From the NCBI GenBank assembly GCA_934101225.1, contig CAKOQK010000014.1, positions 1 to 33,441 on the forward strand: a stretch of DNA of 33,441 bases, in the 5' to 3' direction. Positions within the stretch are counted from its first letter, which is position 1. Every line of letters begins with the position of its first letter. The notes beneath the pieces were generated by a model. The model saw nothing but the letters and a program-made list of their open reading frames with translations, was not told the origin of the DNA and searched no databases. Source of the DNA: an uncultured Bacilli bacterium (GTDB taxonomy: Bacteria; Bacillota_I; Bacilli_A; RF39; UBA660). Both the position numbers and the translations under genes were made by a program. This document shows positions 1 to 6,998 of this stretch, piece by piece.

Positions 1-14
1 CAAGATACAAATTA

Positions 15-42
15 TAAAAAAACTAGATTTTATGGTATCTAG
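15..42 (-). terminator. Rho-independent terminator of the 51-aa ORF
   Basis: Read on the minus strand, a 6-bp stem (CTAGAT at 37-42 pairing with ATCTAG at 23-28) is followed by a run of seven T. It lies just past the stop codon of the small minus-strand ORF and supports that ORF being a real, separately transcribed gene. Confidence 0.65.
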
Positions 43-51
43 CAACAAGTT

Positions 52-207
52 TTATTTAACAACTGTCAAACTAGGGTTATATTCTTTATTTTTACAATGT
101 GCTAATAAAAGTTTATACTCATTATAAGTTGATATAAATTTATACATTTCTTTAATTTGTTCTACTTCTTTTACTCCTTCTAATAGTTCTAATTCTATAT
201 TATTCAT
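52..207 (-). CDS. Small hypothetical protein, 51 aa
   Basis: An open reading frame from ATG (205-207) to TAA (52-54) encodes 51 residues beginning MNNIELELLEGVKE. A near-perfect Shine-Dalgarno GGGAGG sits 7-8 bases upstream and a terminator hairpin follows the stop. The protein is acidic and probably helical in its first half, more basic at its C-terminus, and has one Cys. No family is recognised. It is divergent from the HerA-like gene. The ribosome site and terminator make it a likely gene; its function is unknown. Confidence 0.6.
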   Translation of the reverse strand: MNNIELELLEGVKEVEQIKEMYKFISTYNEYKLLLAHCKNKEYNPSLTVVK

Positions 208-251
208 TATAAATGCCTCCCTGGTAATTAGATGATAACATAGTACGTTTA

Positions 252-283
252 ATTGTACACTCTATGATGTGTAGAGTTTGTAA
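252..283. promoter_or_regulatory. Nested inverted repeats in the divergent intergenic region
   Basis: ACTCTA (259-264) and TAGAGT (272-277) form a perfect 6-bp inverted repeat, and an overlapping set, TACAC (256-260) with GTGTA (269-273), can pair instead. On the minus strand a -10-like TACAAT lies at 252-257, upstream of the 51-aa ORF. It may be an operator for that small gene; this is inference from the symmetry only. Confidence 0.3.
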
Positions 284-342
284 TTATTTGTAAAAATATG
301 GGAGTATGAATTATTTTGATTTTTTTTATTTGGTTTTTATGT

Positions 343-348
343 TATACT
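343..348 (+). promoter_or_regulatory. -10 box of the herA-like gene
   Basis: TATACT 27 bases before the GTG start is the only good sigma-A -10 candidate. The region 17 bases upstream is a T-rich run without a clear -35 hexamer. The predicted transcript would have a leader of about 20 bases. Confidence 0.45.
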
Positions 349-374
349 TTTTATAGAATAGAAGGTAGATTAAA

Positions 375-2138
375 GTGTTTGGAAAAATTAAATTTATAAG
401 TGATAATATTGTTATTGTTGCAATAAATAAAGAAGCAAGTGTTATTCAAAATTTAATGAATTTGCATGTTGTGTTTGAAAATGATAGTACTAAACTTTTA
501 GGTGAGGTTAAAAATATAGATGAAGAATCTATTAAAATTGAATTACTTGGTGAATTTGTAGGAACTAGGTTTATTGCTGGTACAATAAAAAAACCTACTT
601 TAAATAGTACAATAAGAGTAATTAATAATGAAGAATTAGATATTATTATGGGTAAAGAAGATGAAAAGAGTTTATATATTGGTAAGAGTCCCATATATGA
701 AAATCGTAAGATATATGCTGGTATAAATGATTTATTTTCTAACCATATGGCTATATTTGGTAATTCTGGATCTGGTAAATCATGTTCAGTATCAAGAATT
801 ATTCAAAATATATTTTTAAATCCGCAAGTACTAACTTATAATGCGAATTTATTTATATTTGATGCTTATGGAGAATATAAAAATGCATTTAGAAGCATTA
901 ATCAAATAAATCCGAATTATCAATATAAGTTTATTACGACTAATCCTGCTGAACAGGGTGATGAATTATTACAAATTCCTGTTTATTTACTTTCTAATGA
1001 TGATTTAGCGTTACTTTTAAATGCTGAAAATCATAGTCAATTAACAATTATAGAAAGAGCTAGTAAACTTGCTAAAATATTTAGTGAAAATAATGATAAT
1101 GTTAATAAACTTAAAAATCATTTAATTGCATCAGCTATTCAAAGTGTATTATTTTCTAATCAAAATGCTGCTGGCAAAAAGAATGATATATTCCAAATAT
1201 TAGCATCTTGTTCTACTAATGAATTTAATGTTAATGCGGAACTTAAAGGAATTGGTTATACAAGAAGGTTTGCAAATTGTTTTCAAATTGATAATAAAGG
1301 TGAATTTGGTGAGAGTGTATTAATCAATGAATATTTAGCTAATTTTATTAAGCCTGATTTAGAAAGTCAAATTGAAGTTAATGATAATGCTTTTTATAAT
1401 TTAAAAGATTTTGCTAAAGCATTAGATTTTGCACTTATTGGAGAAGGATTCTTAAATAATAGAATAATGCAGGATTCGGCTATAATATTAAAAGTAAGAT
1501 TAAATTCAATTATAAATAGTAAAAATGGTAAATATTTTGAATTTGATAAATATATATCACTAGAACAATATATTTCTAAGTTAATTGTTTTAAATTCAAG
1601 AAGAAGTCAAATTATCAATGTTAATTTAGAAGATATAGATGATGCTCTTGCTAAAGTTATCGTTAAGATTATATCTAAAATGATTTTTGATTTTGCTAAG
1701 AAGAGAAAAGTTAGAGCTTCTATCCCATTTCATCTAATATTAGAAGAAGCACATAGATATGTTCAAAACGATAATGATAAGTTCTTATTAGGATATAATA
1801 TATTTGAAAGAATTGCTAAAGAAGGACGTAAATATGGGGTTATTATTGATTTGATTAGTCAAAGACCTGTTGATATATCAGAAACAGTTGTTGCTCAAAT
1901 GAGTAATTTCTTAGTTCTTAAGATGACACATCCTAAGGATTTAGAATATATTGAAAAGATGCTTCCTAATGTATCTAGCGATATAATTGAAAAACTTAAT
2001 TCGTTACAAGCTGGTACTTTAGTATCGTTTGGTAATGCGTTTAAAATACCATTATTAATTAAAATGGATTTGCCTGATCCACTTCCATATTCTGCTAACT
2101 GTGATGTTCTTGAAAGATGGAAAGCAAGTGGAAATTAA
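375..2138 (+). CDS. HerA/DUF87-type hexameric ATPase
   Basis: This 587-residue protein looks like a HerA-FtsK superfamily DNA-pumping ATPase. Residues 1-75 are beta-rich and fit the HAS-barrel seen at the start of HerA proteins. Walker A is GNSGSGKS (129-136). Walker B is LILEEAH (454-460), the Glu-Glu-Ala-His form typical of HerA, and a LISQRP sensor motif follows at 493-498. The start is GTG, preceded by a purine-rich AGGTAGAT. In archaea HerA works with the nuclease NurA in end resection, and bacterial homologues pair with other effectors, but no NurA, SIR2 or DUF4297 partner is visible here. The gene is followed by its own terminator, so it seems to be a single-gene unit. The HerA-family call is firm; the cellular role is open. 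Confidence 0.85.
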   Translation: MFGKIKFISDNIVIVAINKEASVIQNLMNLHVVFENDSTKLLGEVKNIDEESIKIELLGEFVGTRFIAGTIKKPTLNSTIRVINNEELDIIMGKEDEKSLYIGKSPIYENRKIYAGINDLFSNHMAIFGNSGSGKSCSVSRIIQNIFLNPQVLTYNANLFIFDAYGEYKNAFRSINQINPNYQYKFITTNPAEQGDELLQIPVYLLSNDDLALLLNAENHSQLTIIERASKLAKIFSENNDNVNKLKNHLIASAIQSVLFSNQNAAGKKNDIFQILASCSTNEFNVNAELKGIGYTRRFANCFQIDNKGEFGESVLINEYLANFIKPDLESQIEVNDNAFYNLKDFAKALDFALIGEGFLNNRIMQDSAIILKVRLNSIINSKNGKYFEFDKYISLEQYISKLIVLNSRRSQIINVNLEDIDDALAKVIVKIISKMIFDFAKKRKVRASIPFHLILEEAHRYVQNDNDKFLLGYNIFERIAKEGRKYGVIIDLISQRPVDISETVVAQMSNFLVLKMTHPKDLEYIEKMLPNVSSDIIEKLNSLQAGTLVSFGNAFKIPLLIKMDLPDPLPYSANCDVLERWKASGN

Positions 2139-2144
2139 TATATT

Positions 2145-2170
2145 GAGATAAGTTATTTTATCTCTTTTTA
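2145..2170 (+). terminator. Terminator of the HerA-like gene
   Basis: Stem GAGATAA (2145-2151) / TTATCTC (2158-2164) with a 6-base loop, followed by TTTTTATTTT, begins 7 bases after the stop codon. Confidence 0.75.
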
Positions 2171-2207
2171 TTTTATTAAAATTTAGTGTAAATTGATTAT
2201 AATCTAA

Positions 2208-2236
2208 TTGTTAAATATAAAAACTTTTGATATAAT
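2208..2236 (+). promoter_or_regulatory. Sigma-A promoter of the 6S RNA
   Basis: -35 TTGTTA (2208-2213) and a perfect -10 TATAAT (2231-2236) are separated by 17 bases. Seven bases past the -10 is A2243, exactly the first base of the closing helix of the predicted 6S RNA. Confidence 0.75.
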
Positions 2237-2242
2237 TAAATT

Positions 2243-2412
2243 ACCTAATAGATGTCGATTTACATAAAACCGACTATGTGTGATGTAAGGGAATCTAATT
2301 AAAGGATGGTGTTGAATGCTAGCTCAAAGAGTTAGAATCCTAAAGTTCTTTATGTGATGCCCACCTGCGAGAATGCGGGATTTTATCACAATTGATGTCT
2401 AGTTAGGTTTTT
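2243..2412 (+). ncRNA. ssrS: 6S RNA
   Basis: A non-coding stretch of about 170 bases folds as expected for 6S RNA, the regulator that binds the housekeeping RNA polymerase. The 5' end (ACCTAA at 2243-2248, then a helix through about 2260) pairs with the 3' end (to TTAGGT at 2403-2408), giving a long closing stem. Internal elements include a 7-bp hairpin CTAGCTC-AAA-GAGTTAG (about 2319-2335) and an arm with TGTGAT/ATCACA enclosing CCTGC-GAGAAT-GCGGG. A strong promoter starts it and a T tract follows the closing helix. It lies directly upstream of tcdA, matching the B. subtilis bsrA-yrvM arrangement. The identity rests on fold, size and synteny; no covariance search was run. Confidence 0.75.
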
Positions 2413-2428
2413 ATTTTGGAGGGATAAT

Positions 2429-3097
2429 ATGTTTGATAGATTAATAGCGTTATTTGGACAAGATCGCTTTACTAAGTTAGAAAAAGCAAGAGTGTTAGTT
2501 GTTGGACTTGGTGGAGTAGGAGGATATGCGTTAGAGGCATTAGTTAGGTCTGGTGTTAAAAACATAACTATTGTTGATGGAGATGTTGTTGAAGAATCTA
2601 ATTTAAATAGACAAATTATTTCCAATAATAAAAATATTGGAATATCTAAATGTGAAGCAGCTGCGGAAAGGGCTTTAAGTATTAATAAGAATGCTAATAT
2701 TTCAATAATATATAAGTTTATAACTGAAGATAATTTTAATGATTTATTAGTTAATAAATATGATTATGTTATTGATGCTTGTGATGATGTTAAAGTTAAG
2801 CTATTACTTATGAAACATGCTAATAAATATAAATTAGTTTCAAGTATGGGAACAGCAAACAAGACTGATCCATCTAAATTATCAATTACTACTCTTGATA
2901 AAACCAGTGGAGATCCACTTGCTAAAATATTAAGAAAGAAAGTTAAAGAAAATCGTATTAGAACTAAATTTAAAGTTGTTTCTTCTACTGAAGTTCCAAC
3001 TAAGAATAAAGATAAGGTACTTGGCACAGTATGCTATATGCCAGGTGTTGCTGGATTATTATGTGCAAGTTATGTAATTAATGATATAACAAAATAA
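2429..3097 (+). CDS. tcdA: tRNA threonylcarbamoyladenosine dehydratase TcdA
   Basis: TcdA (YgdL/CsdL, B. subtilis YrvM) is an E1-like ATP-dependent enzyme that cyclises t6A at position 37 of ANN-decoding tRNAs to ct6A. The 222-residue product has the glycine-rich nucleotide loop GLGGVGG (26-32), the acidic residue after the next strand (VDGD, about 49-52) and NLNRQ (58-62), all hallmarks of the ThiF/MoeB/E1 fold. The C-terminal STEVPTKN and GTVCYMPG segments fit TcdA. It is somewhat shorter than the usual 250-270 residues at the C-terminus. A strong GGAGGG site (2418-2423) fixes the ATG. It sits immediately after the 6S RNA and may partly rely on read-through from that promoter. Confidence 0.9.
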   Translation: MFDRLIALFGQDRFTKLEKARVLVVGLGGVGGYALEALVRSGVKNITIVDGDVVEESNLNRQIISNNKNIGISKCEAAAERALSINKNANISIIYKFITEDNFNDLLVNKYDYVIDACDDVKVKLLLMKHANKYKLVSSMGTANKTDPSKLSITTLDKTSGDPLAKILRKKVKENRIRTKFKVVSSTEVPTKNKDKVLGTVCYMPGVAGLLCASYVINDITK

Positions 3098-3125
3098 AAA
3101 TATTAGATTTATCATCTAATATTTT
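3097..3125. terminator. Bidirectional terminator between tcdA and rarA
   Basis: A 12-bp stem, AAAATATTAGAT / ATCTAATATTTT with a 5-base loop, lies between the two converging genes; A and T tracts on either side let it work in both directions. Confidence 0.75.
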
Positions 3126-3133
3126 ATTATGGA

Positions 3134-4330
3134 TTATTGTTTTTTCTTTTCATTATCTATTTTATTAAGATTGTTTTCGTAAGCATTATTTTTGGGATAG
3201 TAGAATTTTTCGTTTTTGATATTGTCGGGCAAGTATTGCTGTTTAACCCAGCTATTTTTATAATTATGAGGATATAAATAATCCTTACTATTGGTATGAA
3301 TATGTTTAGGAACACTTCCACAGTTTTTAGTTCTAATTGTAGTTAATGCTTTATCAATTGCTAGATAAGCACTATTACTTTTAGGAGATAGAGCCATTTC
3401 AATTACTATTTCTGATAATGGAATAATACATTCAGGAAAGCCAACTCGGGTTGCAGCATTAATAGCAGCATCTAATTTTGGACCGATAGAGGGGTTAGCT
3501 AGACCGATATCTTCATATGCAATTACTGATAATCTTCTAAATATTATATCTAAATCTTGGGCTTCTAATAATACACCTAAATAATAAACTGCTGCATCTG
3601 CATCACTACCTCTAATTGATTTTTGCAAGGCACTTATTGAGTTATAATAATTATCGTCGTTTTTATCAATATATATTATTGGTTTAGCATTAATACTTTT
3701 TAAAACATCTTCAGTTATGATATGATCTGTTGAACTATAATAAGCCATTTCTAGTAAATTTAAAGCACTTCTGACGTCTCCATTTGAAGAAGATGAAATA
3801 ATATTTAGACAATTATCATCTATTTGAATACCTTCTAAATTGTCTTTAGCTTTGATAAGAATTTTAACAATGTCTTCAGGTTTAAGAGATTTTACCTCAA
3901 AAATTTGACATCTTGATCTTATAGCTGGATTAATACTATGATAAGGATTTGATGTTGTTAAACCTATCATAATAATTTTACCATTTTCTAAGTAGGGAAG
4001 AAGAATATCTTGTTTATCTTTGTTCATTCTATGAATTTCATCAATTATAAGAATCATTTGACCATTCATTTTAGCTTCTTCGATTACGATATCAAAGTCT
4101 GTTTTTTTATTAATTACAGCGTTTAACATACGATATGGCATATTTAATTCATTAACTAAGGCATTCGCGATACTTGTTTTACCACAACCGGGGTTACCAT
4201 AAAATATCATAGAAAATAATTTTTTATTTTTTACTAGATTAGTTAGGATTTTACCTTCACCTATAAGATGATTTTGTCCATATACATCATTTAATTTTAT
4301 TGGTCTAATATCATTTGCTAATAGTTCCAT
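3134..4330 (-). CDS. rarA: Replication-associated recombination ATPase RarA (MgsA)
   Basis: RarA is a AAA+ clamp-loader-like ATPase acting at stalled replication forks. Visible motifs are Walker A GNPGCGKT (residues 48-55 counted from the upstream Met), Walker B LIIDE (97-101), and a sensor/arginine-finger stretch TTSNPYHSINPAIRSRCQ. The C-terminal half has the family's tetramerisation region with the DAAINAATRVGFPE and NSAYLAIDKAL segments. Two starts are possible: ATG at 4337-4339 or ATG at 4328-4330. The second aligns better with the B. subtilis N-terminus and has AAAGGA nine bases upstream, so it is used. In B. subtilis the homologue yrvN is next to the tcdA homologue, so the pairing is conserved although here they converge. 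It is the only sizeable gene left of dif running away from it. Confidence 0.93.
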   Translation of the reverse strand: MELLANDIRPIKLNDVYGQNHLIGEGKILTNLVKNKKLFSMIFYGNPGCGKTSIANALVNELNMPYRMLNAVINKKTDFDIVIEEAKMNGQMILIIDEIHRMNKDKQDILLPYLENGKIIMIGLTTSNPYHSINPAIRSRCQIFEVKSLKPEDIVKILIKAKDNLEGIQIDDNCLNIISSSSNGDVRSALNLLEMAYYSSTDHIITEDVLKSINAKPIIYIDKNDDNYYNSISALQKSIRGSDADAAVYYLGVLLEAQDLDIIFRRLSVIAYEDIGLANPSIGPKLDAAINAATRVGFPECIIPLSEIVIEMALSPKSNSAYLAIDKALTTIRTKNCGSVPKHIHTNSKDYLYPHNYKNSWVKQQYLPDNIKNEKFYYPKNNAYENNLNKIDNEKKKQ

Positions 4331-4367
4331 ATTTGTCATTCCTTTGCCTTTTTATTATATATTAAAT

Positions 4368-4396
4368 TTGCTTATTTTTAAAGATATATGTATAAT
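4368..4396 (+). promoter_or_regulatory. xerD promoter
   Basis: -35 TTGCTT (4368-4373), a 17-base spacer and -10 TATAAT (4391-4396). The predicted start near 4403 would leave a leader of only about 11 bases, just enough for the AGAGG ribosome site at 4403-4407. Confidence 0.65.
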
Positions 4397-4413
4397 TTAT
4401 ATAGAGGTATGGT

Positions 4414-5277
4414 ATGAATGATGGTTACATTAAAGAATATGAAAACTATTTAAGATATGAAAAAAATTATAGTGTTAATACGGTTAATTCGTATATTTTA
4501 GAGTTATCTATGTTTAATGAATATGTTAATAAGGATTTACTTAAAATTAATGATGATGATGTAAAAAAATACTTAAAAGCAATTAGTAGTAAATCTCCTA
4601 AAAGTATTTCTCATAGTTTAAGTGCTTTGAAATCTTTTTATAATTATGAAGAAAGATTAGAAAAGATAAAAGATAATCCTTTAACTAAGTTTAAGTCTCC
4701 AAAATTAGATAAAAGCCTGCCTACAGTGCTTTCTTTAGAAGAGGTAACATCTTTATTAGATATTGAAATAAACTCGCCATATGATGCTCGAAACAAGGCA
4801 ATTTTAGAACTTTTTTATTCTTCAGGTCTTAGAATTAGTGAACTTATTAATTTAGAAATGGCTAATGTTGATATGGATGAAAATTTAATTAGAGTAATGG
4901 GGAAGGGCAAAAAGGAGAGAATTGTTCCTTTTGGAGATATTGCTAAAAATGTATTAAATGATTATATAAATAATTATAGGACTTCTATTAATAAGAAGAA
5001 TAGTACTTATATATTTTTAAATAATTTGGGAAATAAGTTATCTAGGCAATATATTTTTAGAATTATTAAACAAGAATGCATAAAAAAAGGTATAAAGAAA
5101 AATGTTTCTCCTCATACCTTAAGACATACTTATGCTACTCATTTACTTAAAAATGGAGCTGATTTGCGAATAATTCAAGAACTTCTAGGTCATGAAAATC
5201 TAGCCACAACTCAAATTTATACTCATTTAGATAATGAAACTCTTAAGAAGGACTATGATGAATACTTTCCTAGATAG
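4414..5277 (+). CDS. xerD: Tyrosine recombinase XerD (XerC/D family)
   Basis: A 287-residue Xer recombinase that resolves chromosome dimers at dif. The N-terminal SAM-like core-binding domain (about 1-95) precedes the catalytic domain. All catalytic residues are seen: Arg140 (SSGLRISEL), Lys164 (GKGKKER), His234 and Arg237 (PHTLRHTYATHLL), His260 (LLGHENLATTQ) and the nucleophile Tyr269 (QIYTH). Length matches XerC/XerD of Bacilli (about 295). The choice of XerD over XerC rests on general likeness and on the nearby SpoIIM-like gene (spoIIM and xerD/ripX are neighbours in B. subtilis), so it is moderate. A full dif site lies about 1.35 kb downstream. Whether a second Xer exists elsewhere cannot be seen. 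Confidence 0.88.
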   Translation: MNDGYIKEYENYLRYEKNYSVNTVNSYILELSMFNEYVNKDLLKINDDDVKKYLKAISSKSPKSISHSLSALKSFYNYEERLEKIKDNPLTKFKSPKLDKSLPTVLSLEEVTSLLDIEINSPYDARNKAILELFYSSGLRISELINLEMANVDMDENLIRVMGKGKKERIVPFGDIAKNVLNDYINNYRTSINKKNSTYIFLNNLGNKLSRQYIFRIIKQECIKKGIKKNVSPHTLRHTYATHLLKNGADLRIIQELLGHENLATTQIYTHLDNETLKKDYDEYFPR

Positions 5278-5286
5278 TTTAATTCA

Positions 5287-5394
5287 TTATTTAGATCTAG
5301 CGTTATTTTCATTTGCTTTTGCATTTTCTTTAGCTCTTGAATGACATTTGCTGTTGTTTGCATTTGATCTTGCATTTGTATTATATCTACTCAT
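5287..5394 (-). CDS. Asn-rich basic microprotein, 35 aa
   Basis: The minus strand between xerD and the zinc transporter holds an ATG (5392-5394) to TAA frame of 35 residues starting MSRYNTNARSNANNSK. A perfect AGGAGG lies 7 bases before the ATG. The product is very polar: nine Asn, eight Lys/Arg, six Ala and a single Cys, with no hydrophobic core, so it is probably unfolded or nucleic-acid binding. No family is recognised. It recalls the composition of small spore proteins, but no SASP motif is present. The ribosome site is the main evidence that it is real. Confidence 0.6.
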   Translation of the reverse strand: MSRYNTNARSNANNSKCHSRAKENAKANENNARSK

Positions 5395-5473
5395 AATTAC
5401 CTCCTAATAATAGTATGGTAATTTTTCTTTTGTTTATTATGGTAATTAATGGTTATTTTTTAATTTTATTTCA

Positions 5474-5479
5474 TATAGT
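5474..5479 (+). promoter_or_regulatory. -10 box adjacent to the ZIP transporter start
   Basis: TATAGT ends five bases before the ATG of the transporter gene, and no Shine-Dalgarno sequence is present. If used, the transcript would start at or next to the ATG (leaderless). The -35 region (around 5450) is weak. Confidence 0.35.
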
Positions 5480-5484
5480 TTAAT

Positions 5485-6228
5485 ATGAATAATTTTTATA
5501 TACCATTTTTAATTACTTTTTTAGCAGGAATATCTACAACGATTGGATATTTATTTATATATTTAAAACCAAAGAATGTTAATGGATTTATTGGTTTTTC
5601 TTTAGCGTTTTCAGGCTCTATTATGTTCTTTATTTCTTTGTTTGAATTAATACCTGATGGATTCTTTTATTTGTTAAAAGAATATAATTTATTTATTGCT
5701 ACTATTGTTTTACTGGGAATGCTTGTTGTTGGAAATTTAATTATTAAGATTATTGATAGGTTTACTAGCAAAAATAATTCAAATAGTTTAGAAAAAATAG
5801 GAATACTTTCAATGATAGGATTAATGATTCATAATATGCCGGAAGGGATTCTTACTTTTTTATCATCTACTATAAATATCAATTTAGGAATCAGGCTTAG
5901 TGCTGCAATAATGCTACATAATATACCAGAAGGTATTGCGATTGCTATTCCGACGTATTATGGAACAAATAAAAAGAGTAGGGCATTTATTTATACTTTA
6001 ATAAGCGGTTTTGCTGAAACAATAGGAGCCGTTGTTGCGTATTTGTTTTTATATAGATTTTTATCTAATTTTCTTATTAGCTTAATACTTTTATTTGTAT
6101 CTGGTATTATGGTTTCTATTAGTTTTAATGAAATATTTAAAGAAGTAGAGAAGTATAGTAAAAAGAATATTATTTTAGGTACTCTACTCGGCTTAATTGT
6201 TGTTATTTTAACTGAATTTGTGTTGTAA
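5485..6228 (+). CDS. ZIP-family divalent metal transporter
   Basis: A 247-residue integral membrane protein of the ZIP (ZupT-like) family, which brings zinc, iron or manganese into the cytoplasm. Two signature metal-site motifs are present: HNMPEG (116-121) and HNIPEG (145-150) in the predicted fourth and fifth membrane helices, with a later SGFAETIGA segment (174-182). About eight hydrophobic segments fit the family. A short hydrophilic Lys/Asn/Ser loop (about 92-104) takes the place of the usual His-rich loop. There is no ribosome site before the ATG and a -10 box abuts it, so it may be leaderless. Metal specificity cannot be told from sequence. Confidence 0.88.
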   Translation: MNNFYIPFLITFLAGISTTIGYLFIYLKPKNVNGFIGFSLAFSGSIMFFISLFELIPDGFFYLLKEYNLFIATIVLLGMLVVGNLIIKIIDRFTSKNNSNSLEKIGILSMIGLMIHNMPEGILTFLSSTININLGIRLSAAIMLHNIPEGIAIAIPTYYGTNKKSRAFIYTLISGFAETIGAVVAYLFLYRFLSNFLISLILLFVSGIMVSISFNEIFKEVEKYSKKNIILGTLLGLIVVILTEFVL

Positions 6229-6628
6229 TTTATTATGTAAACTAAATGTAAAGTGAAAATAGTAGGAGAAAAGTGGAGTACAAAATAGAGAATTTGCATT
6301 ATTGAATGATCGTTATATAAATAAAAAAATATAAGTTTTATATTTACTAATAAGTAAATAAGGTAATATACAAAATATAAATTTATAATTAATATAATGT
6401 ATAAAATATAATTTGAATAAAAAATAAATGTTAATTATAAGTATATAAAAAAATTTATATAACAAAAATTTATATATATATAAATGATTATGAAAGAATG
6501 TAATTTTGCAAATAAAAAATTAGTTTTATTGATAACTACTTATTAATATTTAATTAAAAAATAGTGATGGCAGTGCATGTTATATAATGATTGGTAATAA
6601 ATAGTTCTTTTCTTTTTAAATATGCATT

Positions 6629-6656
6629 GGTTAACATAATATATATTATAGGAAGT
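6629..6656 (-). other. dif: dif site (XerCD chromosome dimer resolution site)
   Basis: Read on the minus strand, the site has the left arm ACTTCCTATAA, the core TATATA and the right arm TTATGTTAACC. The B. subtilis dif site, as recalled, has arms ACTTCCTAGAA and TTATGTAAACT around the same TATATA core, so 25 of 28 positions agree. The right arm also matches the XerD-binding arm of E. coli dif (TTATGTTAA). It lies in a gene-free region 1.35 kb from a xer gene, and gene direction reverses around it. The agreement of sequence, position and strand switch makes the call strong. Confidence 0.92.
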
Positions 6657-6928
6657 TGTATTTTACAATAAAAAGATGATAAAATTATCCATCTATCTTT
6701 ATTTGCAGGATTTATCTAATTTATTGTATAGGTTAATTATTAGTTATATTTTATCTACTACTTCCTTTAATTATTTTATTTTTTTCGTGTAAATTAAATT
6801 TTATCTATTAATATATTTTTTATTATTAGTTTAATAAATTATACTATCATTTTTTACAATGAATAATTTAATTACAAAGTATATGTGTTATACAAATAAA
6901 AGATATACATAATAACTTGTTTTAAAGT

Positions 6929-6979
6929 AAAACTCCCTTCTCCACTTTAGATTGAATTAAATAGAGAAGGGGTAGTTTT
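6929..6979 (-). terminator. Hairpin terminator of the XRE regulator gene
   Basis: An inverted repeat with CCCTTCTC (6935-6942) and GAGAAGGG (6964-6971), extended by AAAACT/AGTTTT outer arms, lies just past the stop codon of the XRE gene. On the minus strand it is followed by TTTTACTTT. The loop is long (about 21 bases), so folding is plausible but not ideal. Confidence 0.5.
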
Positions 6980-6998
6980 AAATTTTAGAATAATTATT

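Larger units (their letters stand above)
6229..6998. other. AT-rich gene-free region around the replication terminus
   Basis: About 770 bases with no ORF that has a ribosome site. It is made of A/T runs and short repeats such as TTTATATATATATAAA-like tracts near 6470. It contains the dif site (6629-6656) and, at its right end, the hairpin terminator of the XRE gene. Nothing else is recognised. It is by far the longest gene-free stretch in the window. Confidence 0.8.

Noticed and set aside
446..694. Antisense ORFs such as 446-694, 2386-2625, 2764-3027, 5991-6299, 23433-23678 and 24290-24547
   Set aside because: They lie inside recognised genes on the other strand, have no ribosome sites, and their products look like shadows of codon bias.
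6233..6243. TTATGTAAACT, an exact match to one arm of B. subtilis dif, as a possible second dif or an IMEX remnant
   Set aside because: The other arm and core do not match, it is inverted relative to the real dif, and an 11-mer this AT-rich can occur by chance in 33 kb.
6935..6971. GAGAAGGG, the SpoIIIE recognition octamer of B. subtilis, in both directions 300 bp from dif
   Set aside because: The two copies point in opposite directions and form the stem of the XRE gene terminator, so they carry no direction signal. A genome-wide skew count would be needed.
6229..6998. Inverted AAAGTGGAG copies near both ends (about 6270 and 6944) suggesting a MITE-like element around dif
   Set aside because: The repeats are only about 9-10 bases, lie inside other signals at the right end, and have no target duplication.
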